A DNA stretch of 64,000 nucleotides from Protula sp. h YS-2021 (Eukaryota; Annelida; Polychaeta; Sabellida; Serpulidae), in the NCBI GenBank assembly GCA_949752745.1, contig OX457029.1, positions 9,773,511 through 9,837,510 on the forward strand. Direction: 5' to 3'. Shown here one piece after another: positions 23,766 to 36,290 of this stretch (positions are counted from its first letter, which is position 1; every line of letters begins with the position of its first letter). Below the pieces are notes generated by a model. That model saw nothing but the letters and a program-made list of their open reading frames with translations. It did not search any database and was not told the DNA's origin. A program made the translations under genes and the position numbers.

Positions 23766-24749
23766 TATTAAATTTATGACATGCCATTAGATGTGATGGA
23801 ACTTAAGAATTTTAACAAAACAGGCCCTACACTTGCAAAGTGTTGTCAGAGAAAGGAATTTGCAGGCAATGATAAGTCTTTTGCATTATTCATGCTTTGT
23901 TTTTACACAGTAAGACCTGTATTATACAGTGAAGCACAAAGCCGGGCATATGAAGTAAAAGGCATGTTTAGTCAAACATGGAAATTGTAATTTAAGGTTA
24001 AACAAGGAGCTGTATAGTAAAGTAACGCCATGCATGAAAATTGTGATGCAAGATAAAACACAAGGCTTACCGACGACGGGAAGTAAAGCACAGAGTTTGT
24101 CATGTGAAGTGAGGATCTTTTAAAGAGCATGTAAAGTAAAGTTTCTCATTGAAAATTCAAGTATGGAAATACAATATAAGTGAAAGGCACTGCTTAACAA
24201 GGGATAGAAACAAAGTACAAAGCTTCCGGTGTTCTGGCCATAACTTGTCTTGGAATAAAGATATAAAAATTATCCCGTGAAGTGGAAGGTGGAAAAAATT
24301 ATCCCGTGAAGAATTTCATTACTTCATTGTTTCAATTAGCGCAAATAACAAAATTTTAGATGTTTGACATAAAAATCGAACAAATCTTACTACTAAGTCT
24401 AGTTTACTTTCTAAGTGTCTTAATATGTGCATAAATAAGTGAAAAGTTTTAACAATTTTCTAATTTTATCCACGTATAAAGTAAAATGTACACCAAAAAA
24501 CTACACTGGATAATCCCTCGATTAATACTATTATGGCTGATGAATCAGGGTCGATACTATTCTTTAATTTATGGGCAATGCATGCCACGACTTTCTGTGA
24601 TGTTGGCCAAATTTGCGGCAGAGCTCTGTCTAATCCCTGTCAGCTATTTAATCCATTCTTTGTTCCTCTTCACAGGCTGCTGCAGACCGATATTGTTTGG
24701 CCATTTCGGTAACATCCTAGCAAGTTGATATATTAAAAATTGTAACTGT
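23766..24749. other. Intergenic, no gene recognised
   Basis: Open frames of 69-80 codons at 23781 and 24486 show no domain. The phrase aaattatcccgtgaag occurs twice within 40 bp near 24260-24312. Confidence 0.5.
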
Positions 24750-25375
24750 TCAGATTTTGCAAATTTACTCTTCACCAGCTTCCCTCAGAAGTTCAGCTTT
24801 TACAGATTTCTGCTTCACCAGCTTCCCCCAGATGTTCAAATTTTACAGATAAGATCTTCACAGGCTTTTCACCCTCCATGTGCAACTTTTACAGATTTGC
24901 TCTTCACAAGCTTTACCCCCTCCCCAAATTTTAAGATTTTACAGCTTATTCTTAACAAGCTCCCCATTCCCATATGTTCAGATTTGACTAATCTGTTCTT
25001 CACAAACTTTCTTATCCCCCCACATGTTTAGATTTTACAGATTTGCTCTTCTCAAACTGTTTTTTACCTCAGATGTTAAGATTATACAGATTTATTCTTC
25101 ACAAGCTCCCTCCGGATGCTCAAATTTTACAGATTTGTTCTTTACAAGCTTTCTTATCCCCCAGATGTTCAGATTTTACAGATTTGTTCTTCACCAGCTT
25201 TCTCCAAATGTTGAGATTTTACAAATACGCTCTGTGCAAGCTTTTCCTCCTCCCCATGTACAAATTTTACAGATTTACTCTTCACAAGCTTCCCGCCCCT
25301 AAATGTTCAAATTTCTCTGATATGTTCTTCACAAGCTTTCCTCCCCTAAATGTTCAAATGTTACTGATGTAAGAT
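24750..25375. repeat. Minisatellite, unit about 48 bp, about 12 copies
   Basis: The unit is close to ttcacaagctt.cccccccaatgttca.attttacagatttg with interior length changes. Period and orientation are constant over the whole block. Open frames across it (Phe/Leu/Gln-rich) are by-products. Confidence 0.92.
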
Positions 25376-25654
25376 AATTCTTCTCTTTACATGCTGTTTC
25401 CTTTAATTAACCTTCCAGGAGATGTAATTAATGAGAATAGGAGGTTTTACTCCATATCAATCTCAGTGCTTCTAAAAGTGGGGAAAGTAACATCAGAAGA
25501 ATAACTAAAAGATGCTTCTTTTCTATTCTAGAGCCTCTTATCACAAAATATCAGTTGATTTCAAAATCGATTGTTTTAAGCCTAATGAGCTCTAAGTTTA
25601 GATTCTTGATCTCAGACTTTTGATCTATCCCACTCTATTCACACAGTCGAGCTG

Positions 25655-25755
25655 ACGTAAATGTCCTTCTCACCATCCCGTGACAGAACCGAATTCTTGG
25701 ATCACCAGACAGATGCTTAAGTGAATTGAGCTAACCACCCTCCAAGTAATTTGTA
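25655..25755 (-). repeat. tRNA-derived SINE head
   Basis: Read on the minus strand, the block shows a tRNA-like A box (ttagctcaattc, near 25733), an anticodon-arm-like gtctggtgatccaagaa and a degenerate B box (cggttctgtcac, near 25690), all at tRNA spacing. It lacks a clean acceptor stem, so I call it a SINE relic and not a tRNA gene. The body may extend towards lower coordinates. Confidence 0.55.
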
Positions 25756-26274
25756 AGGATTGTGATTATTTTTCTGCACCTAAAAGCGAAAGACACAGCA
25801 ATTAAACACTGGAACGATAATAAGATAACCTGTGTTTATGTGTTTATTCTAAATTCAAGTGGTTAGCTTTGACTTGGTAAGAAACATAAATTATATTTTT
25901 TAAGTGATCTGGTACCACAAAAATAAACACAAAATAACCTTTCATCCATACATATCAGTAGTGGATACAAGTTTTGTAGAGGGGTCAGGAAAATAGCGAG
26001 TTTGCCAGTCAAAGGGAGCCATTGCAATCCCTGAACCCTGCACTTGGAACTGCCACAATATTACAAATTTTATCACATTTAAAAGTTTGTTTTAATGTAT
26101 GCTTACACTTTGAGCTAGAATGACGTCATAATGATTTACGACACATATATATTTTCTTTTTTGATGGTATTTATTATTGCTACAGGCACTTCACCAGTGG
26201 CCGTTATATATTTAAACAAATTTAATTACCTTTTTATTTATTGCAGCCCAAACAGAATATATACCATATACTTT

Positions 26275-26278
<4 letters not shown>
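25756..26278. other. Intergenic, no gene recognised
   Basis: AT-rich sequence without a recognisable gene. Confidence 0.5.
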
Positions 26279-26324
<46 letters not shown>

Positions 26325-26575
26325 TCACCCTCTACGTTTGTCTGTGTGTATCTTTGTCTGTTAAGCCTATCTGACAACCTGTCTCTGGGTCTGGTTGCCT
26401 GCTGTCTGTGTCTGTCTGTGTCTGTGTCTCTCCCCTCTTTTGCTATCTTCAGTCTCTATCTCTGTTTGTGTCTCTTTCTGTCTATGTCTGCCTGTCTTTC
26501 TCGCTACCTCTGTCTATCTACAGACCTGTTTGTTTGTCTCTCTGTATCTCTATTTCTTTTTCTGTCTGTATCTTT
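26279..26575. repeat. (TC)n microsatellite decaying into (TGTCTCTG)n
   Basis: A pure (TC)n tract runs to about 26321, followed by about 250 bp of interrupted tctg/tgtctc motifs. It yields long Ser/Leu/Cys-rich open frames in all three frames, all explained by the repeat. Confidence 0.95.
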
Positions 26576-29327
26576 AAGATGTATTTTTATTGAAATATTT
26601 AACCTATAGACATATATTATTTTAGGAGAGTTAGAAACAGAAAATCGCGTGGTTTTTAGCTGCGTGCACAATTTGTCATCCTAATTGATTAATTCATTTT
26701 TGAAAGATTATTGTTTCATATGGAAACGATTTGTTGTGAAATGAATTGCCCGTCCTATAAAATACAGGCAACTTGCTCTTAATGTATAATTGTAGGCATA
26801 ATTGCAGAAAATAAAACGGCCTGAATAAATGCAGACAGTCAGGAGTTATATTGATATGTATTAGACACTGAAGCTGATCATGCCATTTATATTTTATCGA
26901 AACTACCTATCGCATTATTTCTTATTTCATACAATAAACACAACTGCAATTTTTCTGTGGCAGGTGGCAGGAGTTTCAGTATTCCGTTGCAAGGAATTCT
27001 ACTTCTAGGCTTTCTATATTAAGCGCAATATTATCCAACACACTGTTTGAAACCAAAATAAAACAGATTGACCTAAAAAGGACAGTGTCTTTGTTTTTTA
27101 TCGAGAGTTAAAATAGGATCCATGTCAGTTTCTGAAATAATATTTTACAAAGTAAAAGAGGATAATGGAATTATTTTAAAAAGTACTTCTTGAATCAGAG
27201 ACGTCAATTATTGTAATATAGTTTCTGCTCAATACAATGTCTGCCATCGAGTAATTTGTATAAAGAAATATATATCGAAATCCATAAAAATGTGGAATTT
27301 ATATAAAGAAATAATTAAAACAAACCATCATTTTAGTATTGCAATTTTAAGCATAAAACAGAAAATGTTCATCTTGGTGATGTTGGTGATTAAAAAGGTT
27401 GTCTTTGACTATATTTAAACAGTCAATATTATGATAAGTGTAAGGAGTGGTGTAATTGCATGCATTTGTAAGAACCGTCATCATTAAAATAGTTTCATGA
27501 ATTCACAAGAATGCAGAAAAATTCAATGATTATACATAAGGAACGATTGATGTATTTTGTAAATATGTTTGTTTATATTTTTAAGCAAGAAGAGTTAAAA
27601 CCCCCGGAAATGTTGAGAAGGGAGAAACTTGGTAGCAAACATGTTGTCATTCGGAGCACCAATTTCGTTAGGAGATGGTGGGGTATTATTTCAAACTTGG
27701 CATTTGGTCTTAGGGGTCGTATAAAACATATGGTTACCAGTTGCCACATCCTCGAACTACAAAGACTAATAGGTCATGTATTTATATAATCATGCTAAAC
27801 ATTTTCCTCCATGTATGCACAGACACAGCGATATTGATGCACACGTAAACTAATGCTAAGGTTTCCGTAATTCGAAAATAAACAAAGATTTGGATAGAAT
27901 TTTCAAAGGATAAACATTACGTCCTCAGGCACAACTTTCTGCCTTTGAATAAACAGATCATAATTAGACACATTATAGTTGACTCCTTAATCATAACTTA
28001 CTTATACTTCTTCCTGATAGATCACAGTATATATAGGATAAAGTTATGTGTTTGCTCAAGAATTTTTGAATTCTAAATAATACCATACATGTCCACAATC
28101 ACTGTTGATAAAAATTGACATTTTATATGGGTCTTATATCTAATGTTCTGATCTCATATATTAATTTTGTCACATGCTGTAATGTCATTTGTCTTTTTCC
28201 AAGCCAATAATTTTTTTCTATGCTAATTGGAACGCCAACGTAGAATACACAATGTACAAAGTATATATTGACCTATGTTGAATCAACACTTAGATATTGT
28301 TGACCTTTTTGTGCGAATATTGACCTAAAGAGATATCATTTGCTTATTTGTAACTAAATACAATTTATTAAACATATTTTGTTATCTCCCTTATTTTATT
28401 TTCTATACATCGCTGTTTGTATTAAGTTATATTTACCCTAATTTGTATCGAAACTTATTTTTATGCAAAATTTGCAATTTTGAAACAGTGGTTACGTGCT
28501 TAAGGGCGAAATTACGCAAATCATGTATTTAATAAAGATAAGAATATAAATATAAAATATAAAAAATGAATACTTGTTAGACTGCATAATTGACTGATTA
28601 GAGCTCTGGTGCGAAAAGAAGACACTATTCAGCCTGGTCTATCGTAGAATAAATTTTCGTATTGTTTGCTTTTTTGTAAGCACAAACGTAGAACTAAGTA
28701 TTGTGTAAAACAACGTACTCTAAAAATGATCGCCACTTTTATGATTCAACTTTTCTTGCAAGTTTATTATAATTCAATGTTCTTCTGTTATGTTTTTTCT
28801 TGTTCATTTATTGTTCTTTTAAGTTATTACAATACAAGTGTTTACAGTGTACTTTAATGTTATATATAGTCTATACCGCACTAGAAATTATATGCATATT
28901 CGTAATATAAATGTGACGTATGTTCGAAATGGACATGTCGATATCGACCATATTCCAAGTACAGCTATTTATTCTTTTCGTAACGCCCAAATCACGTTCA
29001 TTATCTTTATTATCATTCCTTGTTTACATCTACAAGAAACGGCGCTACAGGGATGCCGAAAAATTTCGCTAAATGAGCTTATTACCGCTCTTTCAGAAGA
29101 ACAAGAACAAAAATTGCTTCATGCAAATTTTAGTTGAGGCCATGGCCTGTAGCTGAGTTTATTGTAACTATATAAAACCAGACAAAGTGCTGTTACGGCT
29201 TTTATAGTCTACCAAACAAACTGGCTCAAGATTCGTTGGGACATGTATTCAACGTCTTTGCAACGTCATATTCTAATAGTCGTGTAATCAACCTCTAATA
29301 TTGAATTAACGTATATGAATATTATAT
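26576..29327. other. Intergenic, no gene recognised
   Basis: Open frames of 63-99 codons (27511, 28666, 28838) have no domain, no signal peptide context and no splice-linked partner that I could find. Confidence 0.5.
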
Positions 29328-29329
29328 TA

Positions 29330-30292
29330 CCGGGAGTTTCTGAAAAGAAGCCCTGCGCTTCTAAACGGAAACTCGACATTTTGAGCATCTTATATTGAAA
29401 CCAAATAGAAGCCCCGGGGGCTTCTATTCGGAAACAGTTTCCACATAGTATCCCCGGGGATACAAATAATTTTCAAACCACGCTTTTTAACCCAGTCGAC
29501 TTTGTCGTACTGGGTTAGTCGTATCACTATAGGGGGCTTGAATGTATGTGCGTATGTGAATTTATATTACGCAGAAATGTTTTCGTGCTGGCCTTCCCAC
29601 TTGGCTATTACTTTTTAGGACGATTGACGAAAAACGGACAAAATGACGGCACCTTTAGATGTTTAGATGTTACGCAGGAATGTTCCCAAGGAATTCGCCC
29701 ACCAGGCTATTATTTTTTGCGGTTCGCCAAAAGAGCTGAAAAGGCAGAACTTCGCACTTTGGCATAAACTGGACTAAATGGTAGCAAATAACTGAATTGC
29801 CAAATCATTCGTTTTCCTAAGTCTTTTTCAAATAGATATTGAATTTTAATCGAAAGTTTCTTAGTCCTTCTCCACCTAGACTTTGCTTTTTTCGCATATG
29901 GGATTTTCTCTCTTGCCTTGTTTGGTAACTCGGCTGGCTCATGTAATTTGACATGCTTGTATTGAGACTCTCAAAGCTGCTGAAAAGCTGGCTACATCGC
30001 GAATAAATTGTTCTCCGGATTACATGCCCGAGTAGGCGGTTGTATTATGTTGAAAAATGGGGATTAGGGGTGGTTTGTGCACTCAAGGGGATTGGGTGTA
30101 GTAGTAGCGCCAGTAAATATTATTCAGTAGCAATGAAGATGCCAAGGGGGGCTTTAATTTGGAACAATTTTTACTGTGGCCACTTTCAAACCAAATAGAA
30201 GCCCCGGCGACTTTTTTCGGAAACACTTTCCAAACAGAAGCCTCGGGCCTTCTAAATGGGGGGGGGGGGGTCTTCTTTTGAGAAACTCCCGG
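29330..30292. mobile_element. 963-bp non-autonomous DNA transposon with TIRs
   Basis: The left end ccgggagtttctgaaaagaa is matched in inverse at the right end (ccgggagtttctcaaaagaa when read on the minus strand), and TA flanks both sides (29328-29329 and 30293-30294). The similarity continues inward with rearranged modules (aaccaaatagaagcccc and ggaaac at both ends), giving TIRs of about 100 bp. Inside are palindromes such as gaagccccgggggcttc near 29411 and the hairpin aacccagtcgac/gtcgtactgggtt near 29489. It carries no transposase. TA duplication suggests a Tc1/mariner-like or related mobilising enzyme. Confidence 0.8.
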
Positions 30293-31568
30293 TAACATCC
30301 TATACTCACTGGTAACGCTCGCATGCTTCTTAAACAGCTGAATGCTGATCGGCCCCTAGAACAAGATCTTGTCTGTGAAAATACTTTTCCAATGACTTCT
30401 AATAAGTTAACATACCAGAATTAACTCCTTTTTTCTTTACTAATATTTGAGACTCGGATTATTCGGTAAGGAATAAAAAATTCACTCGTCAATCAAACCA
30501 AAAATAAATTGTTTACTCCCGACGTACGATAAATCACTTTGAGCATATTTAATTGATTTTTGAGCCTATTAGTCATGATATAATATGGCACTTTGTTAAA
30601 AAATTTCCATACACACATATTGAAATGCATCGCTCAAGTCTCAGGCTTTTCAATGCTCTTTATGTTCGGCTGACATCTGATTGAGTTCGGAGTAGGGTTT
30701 GGAGTTACAATTCAATTTACTCAATATTTACTATTTAAAATATATACAGTTCTGATTTTCTATATTTGTTTTCTCCAATGTGAAGCTATGAACATCATTC
30801 TCCAGGATGCCATTAAGAGGTTTATTTTGCAGAAACATTCTCATAAAAGTCATGTCAAAATAACTTTTTTTCTACAAAAACGATATCTTGACCGTAATCC
30901 GCTGCATTCCTTAACGACCTAAACAGTATAATCTTTCAATCAAAATAATGCAAATTTAACAATATGATCTCAAAGTTTCAATCTCTCTATATACCACATG
31001 GCCTTACCGACTTTCGCTGGCTTTGAAGAGTGTTATTGATGTTCTGGTAAAACCTAAACTGACACAGGTTGAGTTTAAAACATTTTCAAATCTAAATAAA
31101 ACTAAAACAAAAGTTTAGTCATCATACTTATTATATTCTTATCAGCTAAACAGAGAGCTCTCTTCTGTGCTTTGCCTAAGTTTTTATTTTTTTATTACCT
31201 AAAATATCGTGTTCCACAATCGTATCTGTAGGTGTTAGTGTTTTATATTTAACACTGAACAAGTCAATCACCTTGACAAGATCTATTGAAATTAAACAGG
31301 GATCAATTTTAATTTTTTTGTTTTGACAGTAATCTTTATTTTCCCTTCCTTGCTGCCATGCCTCGAACCATCAAATTGTGACCATATATGTAGTAGTGTG
31401 GGGAAGGGGACAGTTAATGGCATATGTCATTTTCCGTTCCCAATAAATAACGCAAACAAGGTGGAAATTTTGAGCTAGGTAGATAGTTATGGATTCTTAT
31501 ATTTACTCTCATCAACATTGAATGTATGCTTCAATATATGTCACTTAGTAAAATATAAAAAAGTTAAA
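30293..31568. other. Intergenic; downstream side of the GPCR gene
   Basis: No gene is seen. A minus-strand AATAAA at 31340-31335, about 230 nt past the GPCR stop, could serve as its polyadenylation signal. Confidence 0.5.
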
Positions 31569-32717
31569 TCATGTTAGCTGAAAAGAAGGACTTCTTTGAC
31601 ACTGACAAATTGAATGAGCTGATTGGCTGTTCATTGCTGTGGCAAATCTTTTTCTAAATATCGGCGACTCTGTTCCGAGACGCATGGCGTACAGCTTACA
31701 ATACACCATATGCTTGAGCAAGCGGCGGAATTTACTACCGAACATATAAAAGATGAGAAAATTCACCGCGGAGTTAATTATTACAAGCAGGTTGACAACA
31801 GCAGTGTATTTTTGTATCCATTCATGATAAGTGTGAATGAAGACAGCATCAAGAGTGAAGCTGATGAGGGATTGCGTGCCGCACAAGAAGAACACGAGCA
31901 CAATGCACACTGGGATAGCTGTGGCCCGCAGCTCCCTCTGCTGGACGCGATTCAATTCAGCCCAGCATCGCATCGCTTTATGCAGCTGTTTGACTAAATT
32001 AACGTTGAGAAATATTAACGTTATTAAGGGGATTATGTATATAACTAAACAATATAGTGCCGTGTTGTAGAAATATCTGTATATGATGTCACGGCGTAAT
32101 GGCGTGTCACCCACTATCACCATAGTAACGTTATTCTGTGATGTGTGATAGAAAGGAACGAATTCAAAATATCGCGGTATGTTGTACGAAATTGATATAA
32201 CTGTCAGGCATGCGATGGCAATACGGACGCGTTGATGGTTTCGCATGTTGATGGCGTGAAGCGGTCGGCAAATCGCGCTGTATCTCTCCGCCGATATGAT
32301 AACGGTAAGCCATATTGAGTTCATCTGAGCAATACAAATTACAGGCCATGTGTATACGCGTATATATCCCATGTTTCGACAAAAGTTGTTTCTGAAGTGG
32401 AAGCTAGCGCAAAACATTGGAATAACTTGTTGCCACATTGCCGATAAAAGCAAGACGATATCTGAAGCCGCAAGAGCCTTCAGTGAAAAGAACGTGGGGT
32501 AGTTTCCACGATCACATGACAAAACGATGAGAGATATAATATTGCCCAATATACCAAGCGTGCAAAATAATCCCGGTATATAAACTCCCATCCATAGATC
32601 AAATGTCTGATTCGGTGTATCTAAAAATATCGTATTGGAATTGTTATGTAAATGATCTATTTGTTGTGAAATATTCAGTTCACAAGATATCTCTGTGGTA
32701 GTCATTACTGTCGTCAT
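31569..32717 (-). CDS. FMRFamide-receptor-like GPCR (rhodopsin class)
   Basis: This is a 382-residue seven-helix receptor expected at the plasma membrane, coupling a peptide ligand to G proteins. It is a single intact exon from ATG 32717. The N-terminus has three N-glycosylation sequons (NIS, NNS, NQT; residues 15-38). TM1 carries GN (58-59), TM2 LAASD (Asp86), TM3 ends in ERY (144-146) and TM7 reads NSAVNFLIFYMFGSKF (315-330), the NS-N-F form typical of FMRFamide-receptor-like invertebrate GPCRs in place of NPxxY. A Cys near the top of TM3 (113) is present, but the second extracellular loop has no Cys, so the usual disulfide is missing. The ligand cannot be deduced. Intronless genes of this type are often expanded in molluscs (inference). 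Confidence 0.85.
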   Translation of the reverse strand: MTTVMTTTEISCELNISQQIDHLHNNSNTIFLDTPNQTFDLWMGVYIPGLFCTLGILGNIISLIVLSCDRGNYPTFFSLKALAASDIVLLLSAMWQQVIPMFCASFHFRNNFCRNMGYIRVYTWPVICIAQMNSIWLTVIISAERYSAICRPLHAINMRNHQRVRIAIACLTVISISYNIPRYFEFVPFYHTSQNNVTMVIVGDTPLRRDIIYRYFYNTALYCLVIYIIPLITLIFLNVNLVKQLHKAMRCWAELNRVQQRELRATAIPVCIVLVFFLCGTQSLISFTLDAVFIHTYHEWIQKYTAVVNLLVIINSAVNFLIFYMFGSKFRRLLKHMVYCKLYAMRLGTESPIFRKRFATAMNSQSAHSICQCQRSPSFQLT

Positions 32718-33296
32718 AATTGGAAACTTTCTTTTATTTGCTATTAAAACTCACAATATTTTCCCTTTATTTGAATGCATTTCTCTTGATATATATATAC
32801 AAAACCAATCTTCACCTACAGCCAATAATTACAGTCAAGTTGTAGAAAACAAGCACTACTCAATCACTATCGAAATCTTTGGCAGCATTTAACAGCTTCG
32901 CTGGGAAAGAAGAAACCCGTTCTCTCTCTCTGTGTCTCTCTCGCTGGGCATCCTTAGCTTAAGTCAGCTATTCAAGGATCACTCCCCATGATACTCGTCT
33001 CCTTGAGCAACAGAAGTGCAATAATGGAATCACCAACCATCTATTGCTTATGAAAAATAAATGCTTAATACCACACACCAGTTTGTGTGTTACCAAGACA
33101 AACTACTTGTATAAGTTACAATAATCTTGACACATATTTCTTGACAGGCTTAACAGAGTACCTGAAAACTTTTCTTTTATCTCGAACTTACAGCCTTTTC
33201 AGATGTTGACAAAATTATTGATGCTATTAGTTATCTTTTTCAACTATAATATATTAGGCGTGCACTGCAAATCGTGTGACAAAAATCTCAATATAT
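32718..33296. other. Upstream of the GPCR; no gene recognised
   Basis: No coding signal is seen. A short (TC)n patch lies near 32922-32942. This stretch would hold the GPCR promoter, but no clear core element was identified. Confidence 0.45.
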
Positions 33297-36290
33297 TGTT
33301 GTTGTTGTTGCTGCAATACATTTATATTGCGCCTACTCTAAAAATACCTCTAAGCGCATTACACAGTAACCATTCACAGAATGACTTAGACACACATACG
33401 TTTGAATCAATAGATAAAATTAGTAAAACATTACTGTTGGTAAAAAACATGCAAATACATGTAATTATATAGGATGGATTACGCATACGCTTGTCTAAAG
33501 AGGTGAGTTTTAAGCAAAGATTTTAAAACATTTATATCAGAACAGTTCCTAATTGCTGCAGGTAGGTCGTTCCAGAGTGCTGGGGCGATAATCGCAAAAC
33601 ATTTATTGGCACATGCTGTACTTCTGGAAAACGGAACAATTAATTTCACACCGTGACTAGACCAGATTTGGCAGTACATATAAGTTCACCTAAATACACC
33701 GGGGCAGTGCCATAGACACAATTAAAACAAATGACTAGAACTTTGAACTCAAGATTTTGGCAATAGGAAGCCAGTGGAGATCTTTGAGTATTGAGGATAT
33801 ATGGCAACATCGATCAACTCGTGATATGAGGCGTGGCAGCTGAATTTTGGATAATTTGCAGCCTGGCAAGGAGGGTTTTGCTAGTTCCTTAAAGTAAACT
33901 GTTAGCATAATCCAGTCTTGATGTTACCAGCGTATGTACTAAAGTTTTGACGCACTCAGAATCTAAATATTTTCTAATGTGAGCTATGACCCGCTGGTAG
34001 TAAGAACTTTATGGGAAATAAACCTGTTCATAGAAAGGGTCTCATCAAAAATAGCCTTTAAATTTCGCACATGTGGCTCGGATTTAACCTCCGCATCTCC
34101 GACTCGAACTGAAACACTATTAAATTTTCTAATATTTGTACTTGAACCAATGAGAATAACTTCAGATTTATCATTTAATTTTAAATAATTTTCAGACATC
34201 CAAAGCCTAATGTCGGAAACACATTTTTAGAGTGAACTTATGTTTTCGTGAAAAGGACTAGATGGACTAAAAGACATGTGCAGTTGCGAGCCATCTGGAT
34301 AAAACTGACTATCTATTTTGTGTTTTCTGGTGATATCTTCGAGGGGGCAACGTATAAGGTAACGAGGATAGGTCCAAGGACTGAACCTTGCGAAACACCA
34401 GTTTTCAACTCCAGGAGATGTGAAGAAACCCTAAAGAGTGAAACACACTGGAATCTATTCGTCAGGAATGATTTGGACCATGCTTGTGCGTTGTCTCGTA
34501 ATCCATAGCGAGTGTGAAGTCGATTCAACAGCCGGTCGTGGCATATGGTGTCGAAAGCTGCACTTAGATCTGATAAGAGCAGCACAGCAACCTTGCGCTG
34601 CTCGAGATCCCTTGCAATATCCGTGTGTACTCGTAAAAGAGCAGTCTCTATCGAATGATATAGCTTATACGCCGACTGTCCCTGACTTAAAGTGAGTGTT
34701 CTTGGAAGTAAGTATCTAATCTCTTTGCAACTACTTTTCGATGACTTTTCCAATGAAGGGCAGATTTGAAACCGGTCTGAAATTTTTAAAATTGTTCGGA
34801 TCGAGAGACGACTTTTTCAATAGTGCGTTTTTTAGAACATCTGCATCACTATTTGAGTTATAACAGGAGAAATTTCATGCTTGCATAATTTAATAAGTTC
34901 CGTTTGAATAGGGTCTAAGTCAAATCTTGCAGAATTTGAGCTTGATATGATATTTTCAATATCTTTCACAGTGGCAGGGAAAATTTATTCAAAATTGCAT
35001 TCGTTTCCTGGCTATCCTGAATTTTTGAAGCAAGTTTATTCACACTACTGGAACGAATTTGATCTTTCATCTCGATAATTTTATCGGAGAAATAGGTGGC
35101 AAAATTGAAAGGTAACTGGTTGGTTTCAATGTAACTTGGATATTTTGGGTCACTTTTCCAGTGCAGAATTTCTCTGGCGGTTTCAAACAATTTCTTCTTA
35201 TTGGAACTAGACTCACAAATTTTATTCCTTAAAAACTTTGTTTTTGCCTCATGTAGAAGATAGTTAACATAATTGCACTGTTCCTTGTGTGCCGTTTTGT
35301 CATTTTCTGAGCCAGAGTTGGAGTACTTGCGCTCAAGACGACGTCGAATCACTTTCTGTTGCATTAAAAGCGAACTATACCAGCATGTGTTAGGTCGAAT
35401 AATGATATTGCGCGTTTCCACAGGAACGTATTTATCAATGATAGAACGCTTAGAATAGCGCCTCGAACATCGATTGATGCTATATCATTTTTGAGAGCTT
35501 CTAAATTGCAATCCTTTATTGGTCATGAGATGACAGATTTAGTGACAGGTGGCGGAGGGCTAACCGTGATCGCGAAGATAATTACAACATGATCTGATAA
35601 ACGAATGTCATAAAGCCGGAAATCATTAACCATGGAAATATTAGTTTTAATTGTCATTACACCATTCCGGCAGCGTCCAGCGTCGTGGGTAGGAGATGAG
35701 ATGTGTTGTTGGAGATTATAAGACTCCAACAGTAGATTAAAATTGCGAGCTTTGTTGTCAGACAGAGAGTCAAAATGAATGTTAAAATCACCAAAAAATA
35801 ACTTAACCATTTGTTCTTGTCGATAAATCACAAATGAGTCTTTCGAATTCATTGAAAAACTGGCTGTATCTGAAACCATTTATTACACTTGGTGGTGGTC
35901 TGTACACCAAAAGCAGCGAAATATGTCTTTTGTTTATTCAGAGAGTGCAGCTAATATGTTCAAAAGATTTAAACTGAAAATTTGCCATCAAATTTCGATC
36001 TGTACAGAAGTAGTACACCGCCACCGGGTCCAGAGGAACGGGGCATATTTTGAAAGCTGTAACCACCAGGGAGCACGTCAGCCACAATGTAGTCTTCATC
36101 AGGCTTGAGCCATGACTCGGTAATACCTAATATATCGATATTATTATCTATGTCTATGGTAAAATCCATAATGTATAACGATTTATTTTGTATGGACCTG
36201 GCATTTAAAGAAGCAATTTTAACGTGTCTAGAAAACTTGCTGGAACGGTCTACATAAGCAAGGTTGTTTAATACGTAGCAGATGCAGTAC
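33297..36290 (-). mobile_element. L2/CR1-like LINE retrotransposon, decayed
   Basis: On the minus strand the order is endonuclease, linker, reverse transcriptase, C-terminal conserved tail, then a 3' end. The 3' end reads gcgcttagaggtatttttag..gcgcaatataaatgtattgc (33365-33312) followed by a (caa)n tail at 33311-33297. That paired gcgctt/gcgc plus tataaatg arrangement with a short tandem tail is the recognised 3' signature of L2-type LINEs. The 5' end is not defined and is placed where the endonuclease homology fades. Confidence 0.82.
33479..36250 (-). pseudogene. LINE ORF2: endonuclease-reverse transcriptase, broken
   Basis: This protein nicks target DNA and primes reverse transcription there. 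Endonuclease (APE type) pieces: LNARSIQNKS (about 36210) and ITESWLKPDEDY (about 36110), GDFNIHFDS (about 35790) and LSDHVVI (about 35595), which hold the Asn, Glu, Asp and His residues expected. The RT pieces read LLLSDLSAAFDTICHD (motif A, about 34590-34545) and GVSQGSVLGP (motif B, about 34375). The catalytic YxDD is replaced by YPDG at 34301-34290, so activity is lost. The tail LIVPFSRSTA..APALWNDLP..LLKTHLFRQAYA ends at 33479. Several frameshifts and stops separate the pieces. Confidence 0.85.

Noticed and set aside
25024..25372. 92- and 109-codon open frames with repeating YRFALHKL-like segments
   Set aside because: Both follow the 48-bp minisatellite in two frames at once.
26131..26609. 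Up to 122-codon Ser/Leu/Cys/Val-rich frames in three frames
   Set aside because: Low-complexity (TC)n and tctg repeats explain them.
29546..29767. 73-codon frame inside the TA-flanked TIR element with two GYYFL phrases
   Set aside because: The element is too short for a transposase. The repeated phrase comes from an internal short duplication and lacks any catalytic motif.
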